A DNA stretch of 50,613 bases from assembly GCA_016787135.1 (NCBI GenBank), contig JAEUVK010000051.1, positions 1-50,613 of the forward strand. The letters run 5' to 3'. This stretch comes from Chitinophagaceae bacterium (GTDB taxonomy: Bacteria > Bacteroidota > Bacteroidia > Chitinophagales > Chitinophagaceae). The notes under the pieces are model-generated. The model was not told the DNA's origin and made no database searches. It worked only from the letters and a program-made list of their open reading frames with translations. Made by a program: the position numbers and the translations under genes. This document shows positions 42,706 to 50,613 of the stretch, in pieces; the first letter of the stretch is position 1, and every line of letters begins with the position of its first letter.

Positions 42706-43614
42706 ATGTATTACGCAGACCCGGCCGATGAAGGAGAGCCTTCCAGCGGCTATTTTTATGGTTATTCCATTCCGTTTTTATTCATTTCCATCCTGTTTTT
42801 GTCTTGCCAGGAAAAAAGAAAAAATGAGATAGTCAACCAGCCGGTCGTCCTCCGGGATACCAGCCGGCTAAAGCAGAAAAAACCTTCGCCGGTTGCCATC
42901 AAGCCCAAAAAGAAAAAGAAGAAGATATATCTTACGTTCGACGACGGCCCTAATAAGGGGACAAAGAATGTACTGGACATCGTGCAACAGGAAGAAGTAC
43001 CTGTTACTTTCTTTATTGTAGGCGAACATGTATTTGCCAGTCCCGGCCAGAGCCAGGTATGGGATAGTTTGAAAATGGCAAAGAACATCGAACTCTGCAA
43101 TCACAGCTACACCCATGCGCACAACCGTTATAATAAATTTTACCAGCAGCCCGATTCAGTCGTAAATGATATAATGCGAACCAGGGAAGAACTGCTGCCT
43201 GAAACCAATATCGTCAGAACACCGGGTCGAAATACCTGGCGCATAGACAGCCTTCACTTTACTGATATTAAAAAAAGCAAGGCGGCTGTTGACTCACTAC
43301 AGCAAGCAGGCTTTATTGTTTTTGGGTGGGATCTTGAATGGCACTATGACCACAAGACCTTACAGGTAAAAAATACCGCCGATGAAATGCTTACTCAGGT
43401 TGACAGTATGTTCAGCAGGGGAAAAACAAAAGTGAAAGACAACCTGGTAATATTGGCCCATGACCAGGTGTATCATAAAAGCGGCGACTCCATGCAACTG
43501 AGGGATTTTATTCAAAAACTGAAAAAGAAAGATGATTACGAATTAGCACTGGTAAGCTCCTATCCCGGTATCATGAAAGGCATGATAGATTCTGTAAGAA
43601 CAGCGCCGCAATGA
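42706..43614 (+). CDS. Polysaccharide deacetylase (NodB-type) lipoprotein
   Basis: A 302-residue protein with a lipobox (ILFLSC, Cys34) after an unusually long N-terminal stretch, then a Lys-rich linker and the NodB domain: TFDDGPN (Asp79, Asp80), NHSYTH (His133, His137), RTPGRNTWR and VILAHDQV. This layout predicts a metal-dependent deacetylase or esterase acting on peptidoglycan or a surface glycan, anchored by lipid in a membrane facing the periplasm. The start is ATG 42706; no better one was found. It is transcribed divergently from korA. Confidence 0.82.
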   Translation: MYYADPADEGEPSSGYFYGYSIPFLFISILFLSCQEKRKNEIVNQPVVLRDTSRLKQKKPSPVAIKPKKKKKKIYLTFDDGPNKGTKNVLDIVQQEEVPVTFFIVGEHVFASPGQSQVWDSLKMAKNIELCNHSYTHAHNRYNKFYQQPDSVVNDIMRTREELLPETNIVRTPGRNTWRIDSLHFTDIKKSKAAVDSLQQAGFIVFGWDLEWHYDHKTLQVKNTADEMLTQVDSMFSRGKTKVKDNLVILAHDQVYHKSGDSMQLRDFIQKLKKKDDYELALVSSYPGIMKGMIDSVRTAPQ

Positions 43615-43632
43615 TTCTATAAGTTACAAGTA

Positions 43633-43681
43633 TTCAGTGGTGAATAAACAGCTTCATAAAAACACGCTATTCACCACTGAA
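43633..43681. terminator. Bidirectional terminator between convergent genes
   Basis: TTCAGTGGTGAATA (43633-43646) pairs with TATTCACCACTGAA (43668-43681), a perfect 14-bp stem with a 21-base loop, located between the deacetylase and TIGR00266 genes. T-tails are weak, so termination strength is uncertain. Confidence 0.6.
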
Positions 43682-43700
43682 CACTTAATTATTTTATTCG

Positions 43701-44504
43701 TTACCCTCTTCCGTCCAGCAAATTGCCTAACCCTCCGAGAATACTTCCTTCCTCTTTACGATGCCATGTGCCATACTCTACTATTCTTCCAGCCAGGCGG
43801 CTGATTGGTAATGATTGTATCCATACTCTTCCGGGCCCCTGTAAACGGGCAAAGAATAATCCTTCACCACCGAACACAAAGTTCTTGATGCCTTTCACGA
43901 ATTCAATATCGAAATCAACATTAGGCGTGTACGCTACCACGCAACCGGTATCTACTTTCAATACCTCGCCGGGAACCAATACTTTTTCAACGATATAACC
44001 ACCCGCATGCATGAACGCCATTCCGTCTCCTTCTACTTTTTCCATTATAAAGCCTTCACCACCGAAAATACCTGTGCCTAATCTTCTTTGAAAATGAATA
44101 CCCACACTTACTCCTTTGGCAGCACAGAGAAAAGCATCTTTCTGGGCTATGATCGTCCCTCCCAGCTCCTGCAGATCCATCGGGATGATCTTGCCGGTAT
44201 AAGGCGCCGCAAAACTTACCTTCTTTTTACCCTGTCCTGCATTGGTAAAGGCGGTCATGAACAAACTTTCACCCGTCAGCACCCTTTTACCCGCACTCAT
44301 CAGCTTTCCGAGGAATCCGCCTGATTGTTGCGAAGAGCCATCCCCGAATATGGTTTGCATCTGTATGCCATCTTCCATCATCATCATGGCGCCACTTTCA
44401 GCTATGGCTGTTTCATTGGGATCCAACTCTATCTCAACAAACTGCAGCTCTTCCCCATAGATCTTGTAATCTATTTCGTGGTTGGTTCGTGACGTATAAC
44501 TCAT
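43701..44504 (-). CDS. TIGR00266/AIM24 family protein
   Basis: A 267-residue beta-rich protein of the AIM24/TIGR00266 family: YGEELQFVEIELDPNETAIAE at the start, GGFLGKLMSAGKRVLTGES, FLCAAKGVSVGIHFQRRLG and FNPN-like YTPNVDFDIEFVKG. No signal peptide or membrane helix is seen. The family is widespread and its function is undefined. It converges on the deacetylase gene and diverges from the first M16 peptidase gene. Confidence 0.9.
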   Translation of the reverse strand: MSYTSRTNHEIDYKIYGEELQFVEIELDPNETAIAESGAMMMMEDGIQMQTIFGDGSSQQSGGFLGKLMSAGKRVLTGESLFMTAFTNAGQGKKKVSFAAPYTGKIIPMDLQELGGTIIAQKDAFLCAAKGVSVGIHFQRRLGTGIFGGEGFIMEKVEGDGMAFMHAGGYIVEKVLVPGEVLKVDTGCVVAYTPNVDFDIEFVKGIKNFVFGGEGLFFARLQGPGRVWIQSLPISRLAGRIVEYGTWHRKEEGSILGGLGNLLDGRG

Positions 44505-44520
44505 AGTTGATATTTTTTTT

Positions 44521-44528
44521 CAAAGGTA
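44521..44528 (-). promoter_or_regulatory. -7 box of the TIGR00266 gene
   Basis: On the minus strand a perfect TACCTTTG lies 16 bases before the ATG at 44504. No TTG is at the -33 distance. Confidence 0.5.
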
Positions 44529-44631
44529 GAAAAGACTTTGCTGGCTTGGACGTCTAATCGGTAAACTGCGTTTTTTCCCGGTTGTGCTGATGTATCTTCA
44601 CCAACCTCACTGTAAACACAAAATCTCATTT

Positions 44632-47541
44632 ATGAAACAAAAACTACTGCTGCTATCCGGGCTGTTCTTTCTTCTGACCCAAACAGTATCCGGACAGGCA
44701 AAACTTGTTGAGAAAGTCACCAGAAAAGGCAATGAAATTGTCATTTCTTATGAAAAGTATGTATTGCCGAATGGCCTCACACTGATCGTACATGAAGACC
44801 ATAGCGATCCTGTGGTACATGTGGACGTCACTTATCATGTCGGATCGGCCCGGGAAGAGATCGGTAAATCAGGTTTCGCCCATTTCTTTGAACACATGAT
44901 GTTCCAGGGCAGCGACCATGTAGGGGATGAGCAGCATTTTAAAATAGTGACCGAAGCGGGCGGCACATTGAACGGAAGTACTAACCGTGACCGTACCAAT
45001 TATTACGAAACTGTACCAAGCAATCAACTGGCAAAAGCCCTGTGGCTGGAAGCCGATCGTATGGGCTTTTTGCTGGATGCAGTGACACAGCAAAAGTTCG
45101 AGGTACAACGAGCTACAGTCAAAAACGAGAGGGGCCAGAATTATGACAACCGTCCCTATGGTTTAGTAGGCGAAGTCTCTGCAAAAAACCTGTACCCTTA
45201 TGGCCACCCATACTCATGGCTTACCATCGGGTATATTGAAGAACTGAATAGCGTTAGCGTAAACGATCTGAAGAATTTCTTTCTGCGCTGGTACGGACCC
45301 AATAATGCCACACTCACAATCGGTGGCGATGTGAAAACTGCAGAAGTAGTGAAACTGGCGGAAAAATATTTCGGTAGCATTCCCCGTGGTCCCGAAGTGA
45401 CGCCGGTGAAATTAGCTCCTGTCGTCCTTGATAAAGATCGTTATGTAAGTTTTGTTGATAATTATGCAAGGACCTCCCAATTACGTTTGGTATTTCCGAC
45501 GGTTCCCGATTATACCCCTGACGAAGCGGCATTGGCTTGTCTCGCACAGGTGCTTGGTGGCGGTGGCGGATTTGGAGGCGGTGGTCGTGGTGGTCGGGGC
45601 GGCGGTGGTGGCGGTAACCGTAATTCTGTTTTCTACCAGACCATTATTAAAACGCAAAAAGCATTACAGGCAAGCGCTAGCAGCCAGTCATCTGAATTAG
45701 CCGGTGAATTTTCTGTTTCTATTACACCCTATCCGGGGAAATCGTTGGCAGAAATGGAACAACTAGTCAATGAAGCTTTTGCTGAATTTGAAAAAAGAGG
45801 CGTGACCGACGAAGATATTGAACGCTTCAAAAATGAATTTGAAAGCCGTACGATCAATGGTCTTTCCAGTGTTTCAGGTAAAGTAAGCCAGTTAGCCGCT
45901 TTCCAGACATTCACCGGCAATCCCAATATGATCAAAAAGCTGCTGGACAGGTATAGCAGTCTTACAAAGGAAGACGTGATGCGGGTTTACAATAAATATA
46001 TCAAAGGCCAGCCTCATGTCGTATTAAGTACATTGGCGAAAGGACAGGAGAACTTAATCGCCAAAGCTGACAATTATACGATCGATAAATCAGGTTATAA
46101 AGCACCTGATTATGGCTATGCCGGTTTGAAATATGTAAAAGCCAAAGATAATTTTGACAGGAGTAAAATACCGGGCAATGGTCCCAATCCTGTTGTAAAG
46201 GTCCCGGCTTTCTGGAGAAAAGATATGCCTAATGGTATCAAAATGATCGGCACAGAAAATACAGAGATACCGACCGTGACCATTTCGATCACTATTCCCG
46301 GCGGCCACCTGATGCAGGCCAACGATCTTTCAAAGGTGGGACTGGCCAGTTTGTTTGCCCGGATGATGAATGAGGACACGAAGAACTACACAGCAGAACA
46401 ATTCTCGATGGAATTACAAAAGTTAGCCAGTTCTATATCTGTAGGCAGTGGAAAAGATGAGATCACGTTCAATATACAAACGCTTAAAAAGAATCTGGAT
46501 AAGACACTGGCCCTGCTGGAAGAAAGAATGTTCAACCCCAGATTTCCGGAAGAAGCATTCAGCCGTATCAAGAGACAAACGCTGGAAGGGTTTAAACAAA
46601 GCAAATCACAACCTGCTTCTGTCGCCAGTGATGTGATAGCAAAGATCAACTTTGGCCCCGGTAATATCCTGGGTATGAATGAAAGCGGCACTGAAGCCAC
46701 AGTGAATAATATTGCGCTGGATGATATTCAGAATTATTACAACAGTAACATGACCAATAAGGGCATGAAGGTGGTGGTGGTGGGTGACATCAAGGAAGCA
46801 GAGATACTGCCGAAACTGGCATTCCTGAATAAGCTGCCGAATAAAAAAGTTGAGTTGCCTAAAGTAGTTGCTACGCCTATGCCTAACGACAAGTCGCAGG
46901 TGTACCTGGTAGATATTCCCAAAGCGGCACAAACAGAATTCCGCGTAGGATACAATACCGGCTTATTATATGATGCCACCGGCGAATACTATAAGGCAGG
47001 GTTGATGAACTATATTCTTGGAGGGGCCTTCAACAGCCGCCTGAATTTAAATCTGCGTGAAGACAAGGGCTGGACATACGGCGCCCGTTCCAGTTTCGGA
47101 GGCGATCAGTATGATGGCGATTTCATTTTCAGCTCTGGTATCAAAGCAGAAGCTACTGATAGTGCATTGTTCGAAGTCATAAAAGAGCTGAAGAATTATG
47201 CCGCTGATGGTGTCACTGAAGAAGAACTTGGTTTTATGAAAAATGCTATTGGGCAAAGGGATGCCCTACGCTATGAAACCGGAATTCAGAAAGCAGGCTT
47301 TATCCGTACGATACTAGACTATAACCTGCCCGCTAACTATACCGCCACCCAGGCAAAGATCCTGAGAGAGATGACCAAAAAGGAAATGGACGCATTGGCA
47401 AAGAAATATATCCATCCTGACAAACTCAATATGCTGATGGTGGGCGATAAAGCAAAGATCCTTTCTGGCCTGCAAAGACTAGGGTACCCCATCACAGAAC
47501 TGGATGCAGAAGGCAGGCCTGTAGAGAAAAAGGCGTTCTGA
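44632..47541 (+). CDS. Zinc M16-family peptidase, first tandem copy, with Gly-rich insertion
   Basis: A 969-residue exported M16 (pitrilysin-type) peptidase. The signal peptide ends near residue 21 (VSGQAK). The zinc motif HFFEH is at 84-88 with the distal Glu166 in VKNERGQ. A second, zinc-less M16 half and another insulinase-type pair occupy the rest, ending LDAEGRPVEKKAF. Between two strands at about 309-328 lies a glycine-rich insertion absent from the tandem paralogue. It is expected in the periplasm, degrading peptides. The start is ATG 44632; an in-frame GTG at 44584 is less likely. Confidence 0.92.
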   Translation: MKQKLLLLSGLFFLLTQTVSGQAKLVEKVTRKGNEIVISYEKYVLPNGLTLIVHEDHSDPVVHVDVTYHVGSAREEIGKSGFAHFFEHMMFQGSDHVGDEQHFKIVTEAGGTLNGSTNRDRTNYYETVPSNQLAKALWLEADRMGFLLDAVTQQKFEVQRATVKNERGQNYDNRPYGLVGEVSAKNLYPYGHPYSWLTIGYIEELNSVSVNDLKNFFLRWYGPNNATLTIGGDVKTAEVVKLAEKYFGSIPRGPEVTPVKLAPVVLDKDRYVSFVDNYARTSQLRLVFPTVPDYTPDEAALACLAQVLGGGGGFGGGGRGGRGGGGGGNRNSVFYQTIIKTQKALQASASSQSSELAGEFSVSITPYPGKSLAEMEQLVNEAFAEFEKRGVTDEDIERFKNEFESRTINGLSSVSGKVSQLAAFQTFTGNPNMIKKLLDRYSSLTKEDVMRVYNKYIKGQPHVVLSTLAKGQENLIAKADNYTIDKSGYKAPDYGYAGLKYVKAKDNFDRSKIPGNGPNPVVKVPAFWRKDMPNGIKMIGTENTEIPTVTISITIPGGHLMQANDLSKVGLASLFARMMNEDTKNYTAEQFSMELQKLASSISVGSGKDEITFNIQTLKKNLDKTLALLEERMFNPRFPEEAFSRIKRQTLEGFKQSKSQPASVASDVIAKINFGPGNILGMNESGTEATVNNIALDDIQNYYNSNMTNKGMKVVVVGDIKEAEILPKLAFLNKLPNKKVELPKVVATPMPNDKSQVYLVDIPKAAQTEFRVGYNTGLLYDATGEYYKAGLMNYILGGAFNSRLNLNLREDKGWTYGARSSFGGDQYDGDFIFSSGIKAEATDSALFEVIKELKNYAADGVTEEELGFMKNAIGQRDALRYETGIQKAGFIRTILDYNLPANYTATQAKILREMTKKEMDALAKKYIHPDKLNMLMVGDKAKILSGLQRLGYPITELDAEGRPVEKKAF
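45556..45615 (+). repeat. GGN-repeat tract encoding a glycine-rich loop
   Basis: Twenty codons, seventeen of them Gly, encode residues 309-328 of the first M16 protein. The tandem copy at 47681 has only GQG at this position, so the tract is an expansion or insertion. Confidence 0.85.
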
Positions 47542-47560
47542 TCCCTTTAAAATATCCAAC

Positions 47561-47593
47561 AAGTCACCTCAGTCAAACGGGGTGACTTTTTTA
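47561..47593 (+). terminator. Rho-independent terminator between the tandem M16 genes
   Basis: AAGTCACC (47561-47568) pairs with GGTGACTT (47581-47588), followed by TTTTTATT. It separates the two peptidase genes into different transcripts. Confidence 0.75.
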
Positions 47594-47648
47594 TTACAAA
47601 CAATATCTCCAATTTGATAAGTGGCGATGGTTTGCACCCCATAATTCC

Positions 47649-47656
47649 TTATTTTG
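47649..47656 (+). promoter_or_regulatory. Possible -7 box of the second M16 gene
   Basis: TTATTTTG, one mismatch from TAnnTTTG, lies 24 bases before ATG 47681. The same variant is seen before P3. Confidence 0.3.
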
Positions 47657-47680
47657 CCCATCTTCCAAAAACTATCATAT

Positions 47681-50536
47681 ATGAAACAAAGATCATTACT
47701 GCTGATGACATTCGCCGTTTGTGCAAACTTCCTGGCAAATGCCCAGGCAAAGCTCGTGGAGAAAGTCACCAGGCAAGGCGACGAACTGGTTATTCCTTAC
47801 GAAAAATATGTTTTACCTAACGGTCTGACTGTGATAATACACGAAGACCATAGTGACCCGGTGGCGCATGTGGATGTTACTTACCATGTAGGGTCTGCCA
47901 GGGAAGAAATTGGTAAATCAGGTTTTGCCCATTTCTTTGAACACATGATGTTCCAGGGCAGCGACCACGTAGCCGATGAGCAGCATTTCAAAATCGTGAC
48001 TGAGTCAGGAGGCACATTGAACGGTAGTACCAATACTGATCGTACCAATTACTTTCAAACAGTTCCTTCCAATCAACTGGAAAAAATGCTTTGGCTGGAA
48101 GCTGACCGTATGGGCTTTTTGCTGGACGCCGTAACACAGAAAAAATTTGAGAACCAACGGGAAACAGTAAAGAACGAAAGAGGTCAGCGGGTAGATAATG
48201 TCCCTTATGGTTTACTCTTTGAAGAAATTTCAAAGAACCTGTATCCGTATGGTCATCCCTATTCATGGCTTACTATTGGTTATATTGAAGATCTGAACAG
48301 AGTAAACGTGGATGATCTGAAAAATTTCTTCCTGCGGTGGTATGGTCCCAACAATGCCACGATCACCATCGGCGGAGATGTGAATACAAAAGATGTGGTG
48401 AAGCTGGTAGAAAAATACTTTGGCTCTATACCAAAAGGTCCTGAAGTAAAGGATATGCCGGCAATGGTACCAGAGCTGACCAAACATCGCTTTGCATCTT
48501 ACATTGACAACTATGCCCGCCTGCCAATGATGATAAGAGCTTATCCAACCGTTCCTAATTATGATGCAGATGTTCCGGCCCTGGCTTGTCTTGCACAAAT
48601 ATTAGGTCAGGGAAATAATTCTGTTTTATATCAGCAATTAACCAAGAAGCAGCTGGCATTGCAAGCTAATTGTTTGAACTTCCAGTTTGAATTATCAGGT
48701 GTTTTTGGTTTCCAGATCATTCCTTATCCCGGCAAATCACTGGCAAATATGTATTACCTGCTGGATAATGCCCTGGATAGTTTTGAAGCAAGAGGTGTGA
48801 CAGATGATGACATTGCAAAATTCAAGGGTGGCTATGAAGCACAATTGATAAATGGTTTGCAAAGTGTAGCCGGCAAGGTTTCTCAATTGGCAGCCTTTCA
48901 GACTCTCGCCAAAGGCAATCCTAACATGATCGGAAAACTGATGAAGATGTATCAGTCCGTTACCAAAGAAGATGTGATGAGGGTGTATAATAAATATGTT
49001 AAATACAAACATTGTGTAACCGTAAGTGCATTGCCGAAGAATCAGGAGAAACTGATTGTAGGAGATAACAATTATAAAATTGACAACACAAATTATGCGG
49101 CTCCTGACTATGGCTACACAGGATTAACCTATGTAAAAGCTAAAGATGATTTTGACCGCGGCAAAATTCCCGGAAACGGGCCTAATCCTGTTGTAAAAGT
49201 TCCGGCATTCTGGAAACGGGATATGACAGGCGGAATAAAAGTGATCGGTACCGAAAATACAGAGCTGCCTACCGTGACATTGTCAGTTAAAATACCGGGT
49301 GGTCATTTAGCTAATGCTAACGATCTTTCCAAAGCAGGACTCGGTTCCTTCTTTACTGATATGATGGCAGAAGACACAAAAAAATATACGGCAGAAGAAA
49401 TGAGCCGTGAGCTGCAGAAATTGGGAGCTTCTCTTAATGTGTTTACCGACAATGAAAACACCATCTTCCAAATGCAGGCTCAAAAGAAAAATCTGGACGC
49501 TACGCTTGCATTGCTGCAGGAAAGAATGTTCAATCCTAAGTTCACACAAGCCGCTTTCGACCGTATCAAAAAACAAAACCTCGAAAGCTTCAAGTTGGCG
49601 AAAACACAGCCCGCTGCCGTTGCAGATGCAGTTTTCTCCAAATTAAATTATGGAGCCAACAACATTCTCGGCATTGCTATTGACGGCGTTGAAGAAACAG
49701 TGAAAAACTTCACATTGGCGGATATTCAATCTTACTATGATAATTACATCGCTTCACAGGGAACACAGGTTGTCGTTGTAGGCGATATCAAAGAAGACGA
49801 AATAATGCCAAAACTTTCTTTCCTGACTAACCTGCCCGACAAAAAAGTCACTATTCCTAACGTAGCTGCTGCTCCTGTGGTTGATAAAACAAAGATCTAC
49901 ATTGTAGATGTTCCGAAAGCAGCTCAGTCAGAGTTTCGGGTTGGTTATGTTACCGGTTTGAAATACGATGCTACCGGCGAATATTACAAAGCAGGTCTGA
50001 TGAACTATGCATTAGGCGGCGCTTTCAACAGCCGTTTGAATTTGAATCTTCGTGAAGACAAAGGCTGGACCTATGGTGCACGCAGTGGTTTTACCGGCGG
50101 CAAGCAAACCGGTGATTTCTCTTTCAGTTCAGGCATCCGTGCCAATGCCACTGACAGTGCATTGATCGAAGTAATGAAAGAACTGAAAAACTATGCTGAT
50201 AATGGTATCACAGACGAAGAACTTTCATTTATGAAGAGCGCCATCGGGCAAAGAGATGCGCTTCGTTATGAAACCGGTTTTCAGAAAGCAGGTTTTATAG
50301 GCAACATATTAGACTATGACCTTCCTGCTGATTATGTTGACCAGCAGAATAAGATATTGGCTGGCATGACAAAAGCAGATATCAGCGCACTGGCAAAAAA
50401 ATGGATCAATGAAGGCAAGATGAACATATTGATCGTAGGTGATAAAGCCAAAGTATTACCCGGCCTGCAGAAATTAGGATACGAAATAATAGAACTTGAC
50501 GCGGACGGCAAACCGATAGAGAAGAAAGCGTTCTGA
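47681..50536 (+). CDS. Zinc M16-family peptidase, second tandem copy
   Basis: A 951-residue exported M16 peptidase, a close paralogue of the preceding gene product along its whole length. The signal peptide ends near residue 21 (ANAQAK). The zinc motif HFFEH is at 84-88 with Glu166 (VKNERGQR) at identical numbering. The Gly-rich loop of the first copy is reduced to GQGNN. Both end in DG/EGxPxEKKAF. The start is ATG 47681; the in-frame TTG at 47654 belongs to the promoter region. An independent terminator before it and one after it point to separate expression of the two copies. Confidence 0.93.
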   Translation: MKQRSLLLMTFAVCANFLANAQAKLVEKVTRQGDELVIPYEKYVLPNGLTVIIHEDHSDPVAHVDVTYHVGSAREEIGKSGFAHFFEHMMFQGSDHVADEQHFKIVTESGGTLNGSTNTDRTNYFQTVPSNQLEKMLWLEADRMGFLLDAVTQKKFENQRETVKNERGQRVDNVPYGLLFEEISKNLYPYGHPYSWLTIGYIEDLNRVNVDDLKNFFLRWYGPNNATITIGGDVNTKDVVKLVEKYFGSIPKGPEVKDMPAMVPELTKHRFASYIDNYARLPMMIRAYPTVPNYDADVPALACLAQILGQGNNSVLYQQLTKKQLALQANCLNFQFELSGVFGFQIIPYPGKSLANMYYLLDNALDSFEARGVTDDDIAKFKGGYEAQLINGLQSVAGKVSQLAAFQTLAKGNPNMIGKLMKMYQSVTKEDVMRVYNKYVKYKHCVTVSALPKNQEKLIVGDNNYKIDNTNYAAPDYGYTGLTYVKAKDDFDRGKIPGNGPNPVVKVPAFWKRDMTGGIKVIGTENTELPTVTLSVKIPGGHLANANDLSKAGLGSFFTDMMAEDTKKYTAEEMSRELQKLGASLNVFTDNENTIFQMQAQKKNLDATLALLQERMFNPKFTQAAFDRIKKQNLESFKLAKTQPAAVADAVFSKLNYGANNILGIAIDGVEETVKNFTLADIQSYYDNYIASQGTQVVVVGDIKEDEIMPKLSFLTNLPDKKVTIPNVAAAPVVDKTKIYIVDVPKAAQSEFRVGYVTGLKYDATGEYYKAGLMNYALGGAFNSRLNLNLREDKGWTYGARSGFTGGKQTGDFSFSSGIRANATDSALIEVMKELKNYADNGITDEELSFMKSAIGQRDALRYETGFQKAGFIGNILDYDLPADYVDQQNKILAGMTKADISALAKKWINEGKMNILIVGDKAKVLPGLQKLGYEIIELDADGKPIEKKAF

Positions 50537-50556
50537 TCATTTTGAGTAAAAAGTTA

Positions 50557-50590
50557 AAAACGTCCCGCCTGAGGCGGGACGTTTTCTTTT
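50557..50590 (+). terminator. Strong rho-independent terminator after the second M16 gene
   Basis: AAAACGTCCCGCC (50557-50569) pairs perfectly with GGCGGGACGTTTT (50573-50585) around TGA, followed by CTTTT. It is a 13-bp stem. Confidence 0.9.
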
Positions 50591-50613
50591 CCCATATTTT
50601 GACTTGTTTTAAC

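Noticed and set aside
45556..45615. Possible CRISPR-like or frameshift region in the first M16 gene
   Set aside because: It is a GGN codon tract in frame with no spacers; the frame stays open and the flanks align with the paralogue.

Overview
The window reads as chromosomal DNA of a Bacteroidota bacterium, most likely a member of the Chitinophagaceae (an inference, since no 16S or marker tree is available here). The reasons are promoters of the TAnnTTTG type in front of many genes, a GldA-type ABC ATPase, Bacteroidota-typical families (DUF4270, DUF4907, DUF6089-like, an HD/Pycsar-effector fusion, LytS/LytTR pairs), abundant lipoproteins and outer-membrane barrels, and weak Shine-Dalgarno sequences. 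No tRNA, rRNA, CRISPR array, insertion sequence or phage gene was seen.

Region 1 (1-5394): the tail of an MHS-type MFS transporter, a small two-helix membrane protein, a small exported protein ending in a PPPN motif, then a tight ABC / HlyD / TolC gene set that resembles a type I (tripartite) exporter. Its ABC ATPase has unusual, degenerate catalytic motifs.

Region 2 (5463-15754) is the most distinctive part: an inorganic-carbon (CO2/bicarbonate) handling locus. It holds a SulP transporter without STAS domain on the plus strand. A minus-strand series follows, encoding a beta-carbonic anhydrase, a SulP transporter with STAS domain, DabA (DUF2309) and DabB (NuoL-like). A divergent Can-type beta-carbonic anhydrase closes the locus. 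Two paralogous, undescribed small membrane-anchored proteins (here called P2 and P3) stand immediately upstream of the two SulP-containing units. They share an APFV segment, an NPFGNNTEEK motif and a terminal FHGE...PPPN motif.

Region 3 (15772-25073): a GH130-like lipoprotein, gldA, enolase, a GNAT acetyltransferase, a FtsB/DivIC-like division protein, a small conserved protein, endonuclease III, an outer-membrane barrel and a large GAF-domain protein. These are mostly housekeeping genes.

Region 4 (25109-38722): a very large fusion of metallophosphoesterase, kinase-like region and outer-membrane barrel, paired with an SdiA-regulated-domain lipoprotein. Next come an HD phosphohydrolase fused to a Pycsar-type transmembrane effector without a cyclase neighbour, and a DUF4270 / FadL-like / barrel operon. 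The region ends with an overlapping kelch lipoprotein / DUF4907 / LytS-like kinase / LytTR regulator operon and a Spy-like periplasmic protein.

Region 5 (38723-50613): a long non-coding stretch, an APS kinase plus sulfotransferase pair, the alpha subunit of a 2-oxoacid:ferredoxin oxidoreductase (no beta subunit nearby), a polysaccharide deacetylase lipoprotein, a TIGR00266/AIM24 protein, and two tandem, paralogous zinc M16 peptidases. The first peptidase carries a glycine-rich insertion.
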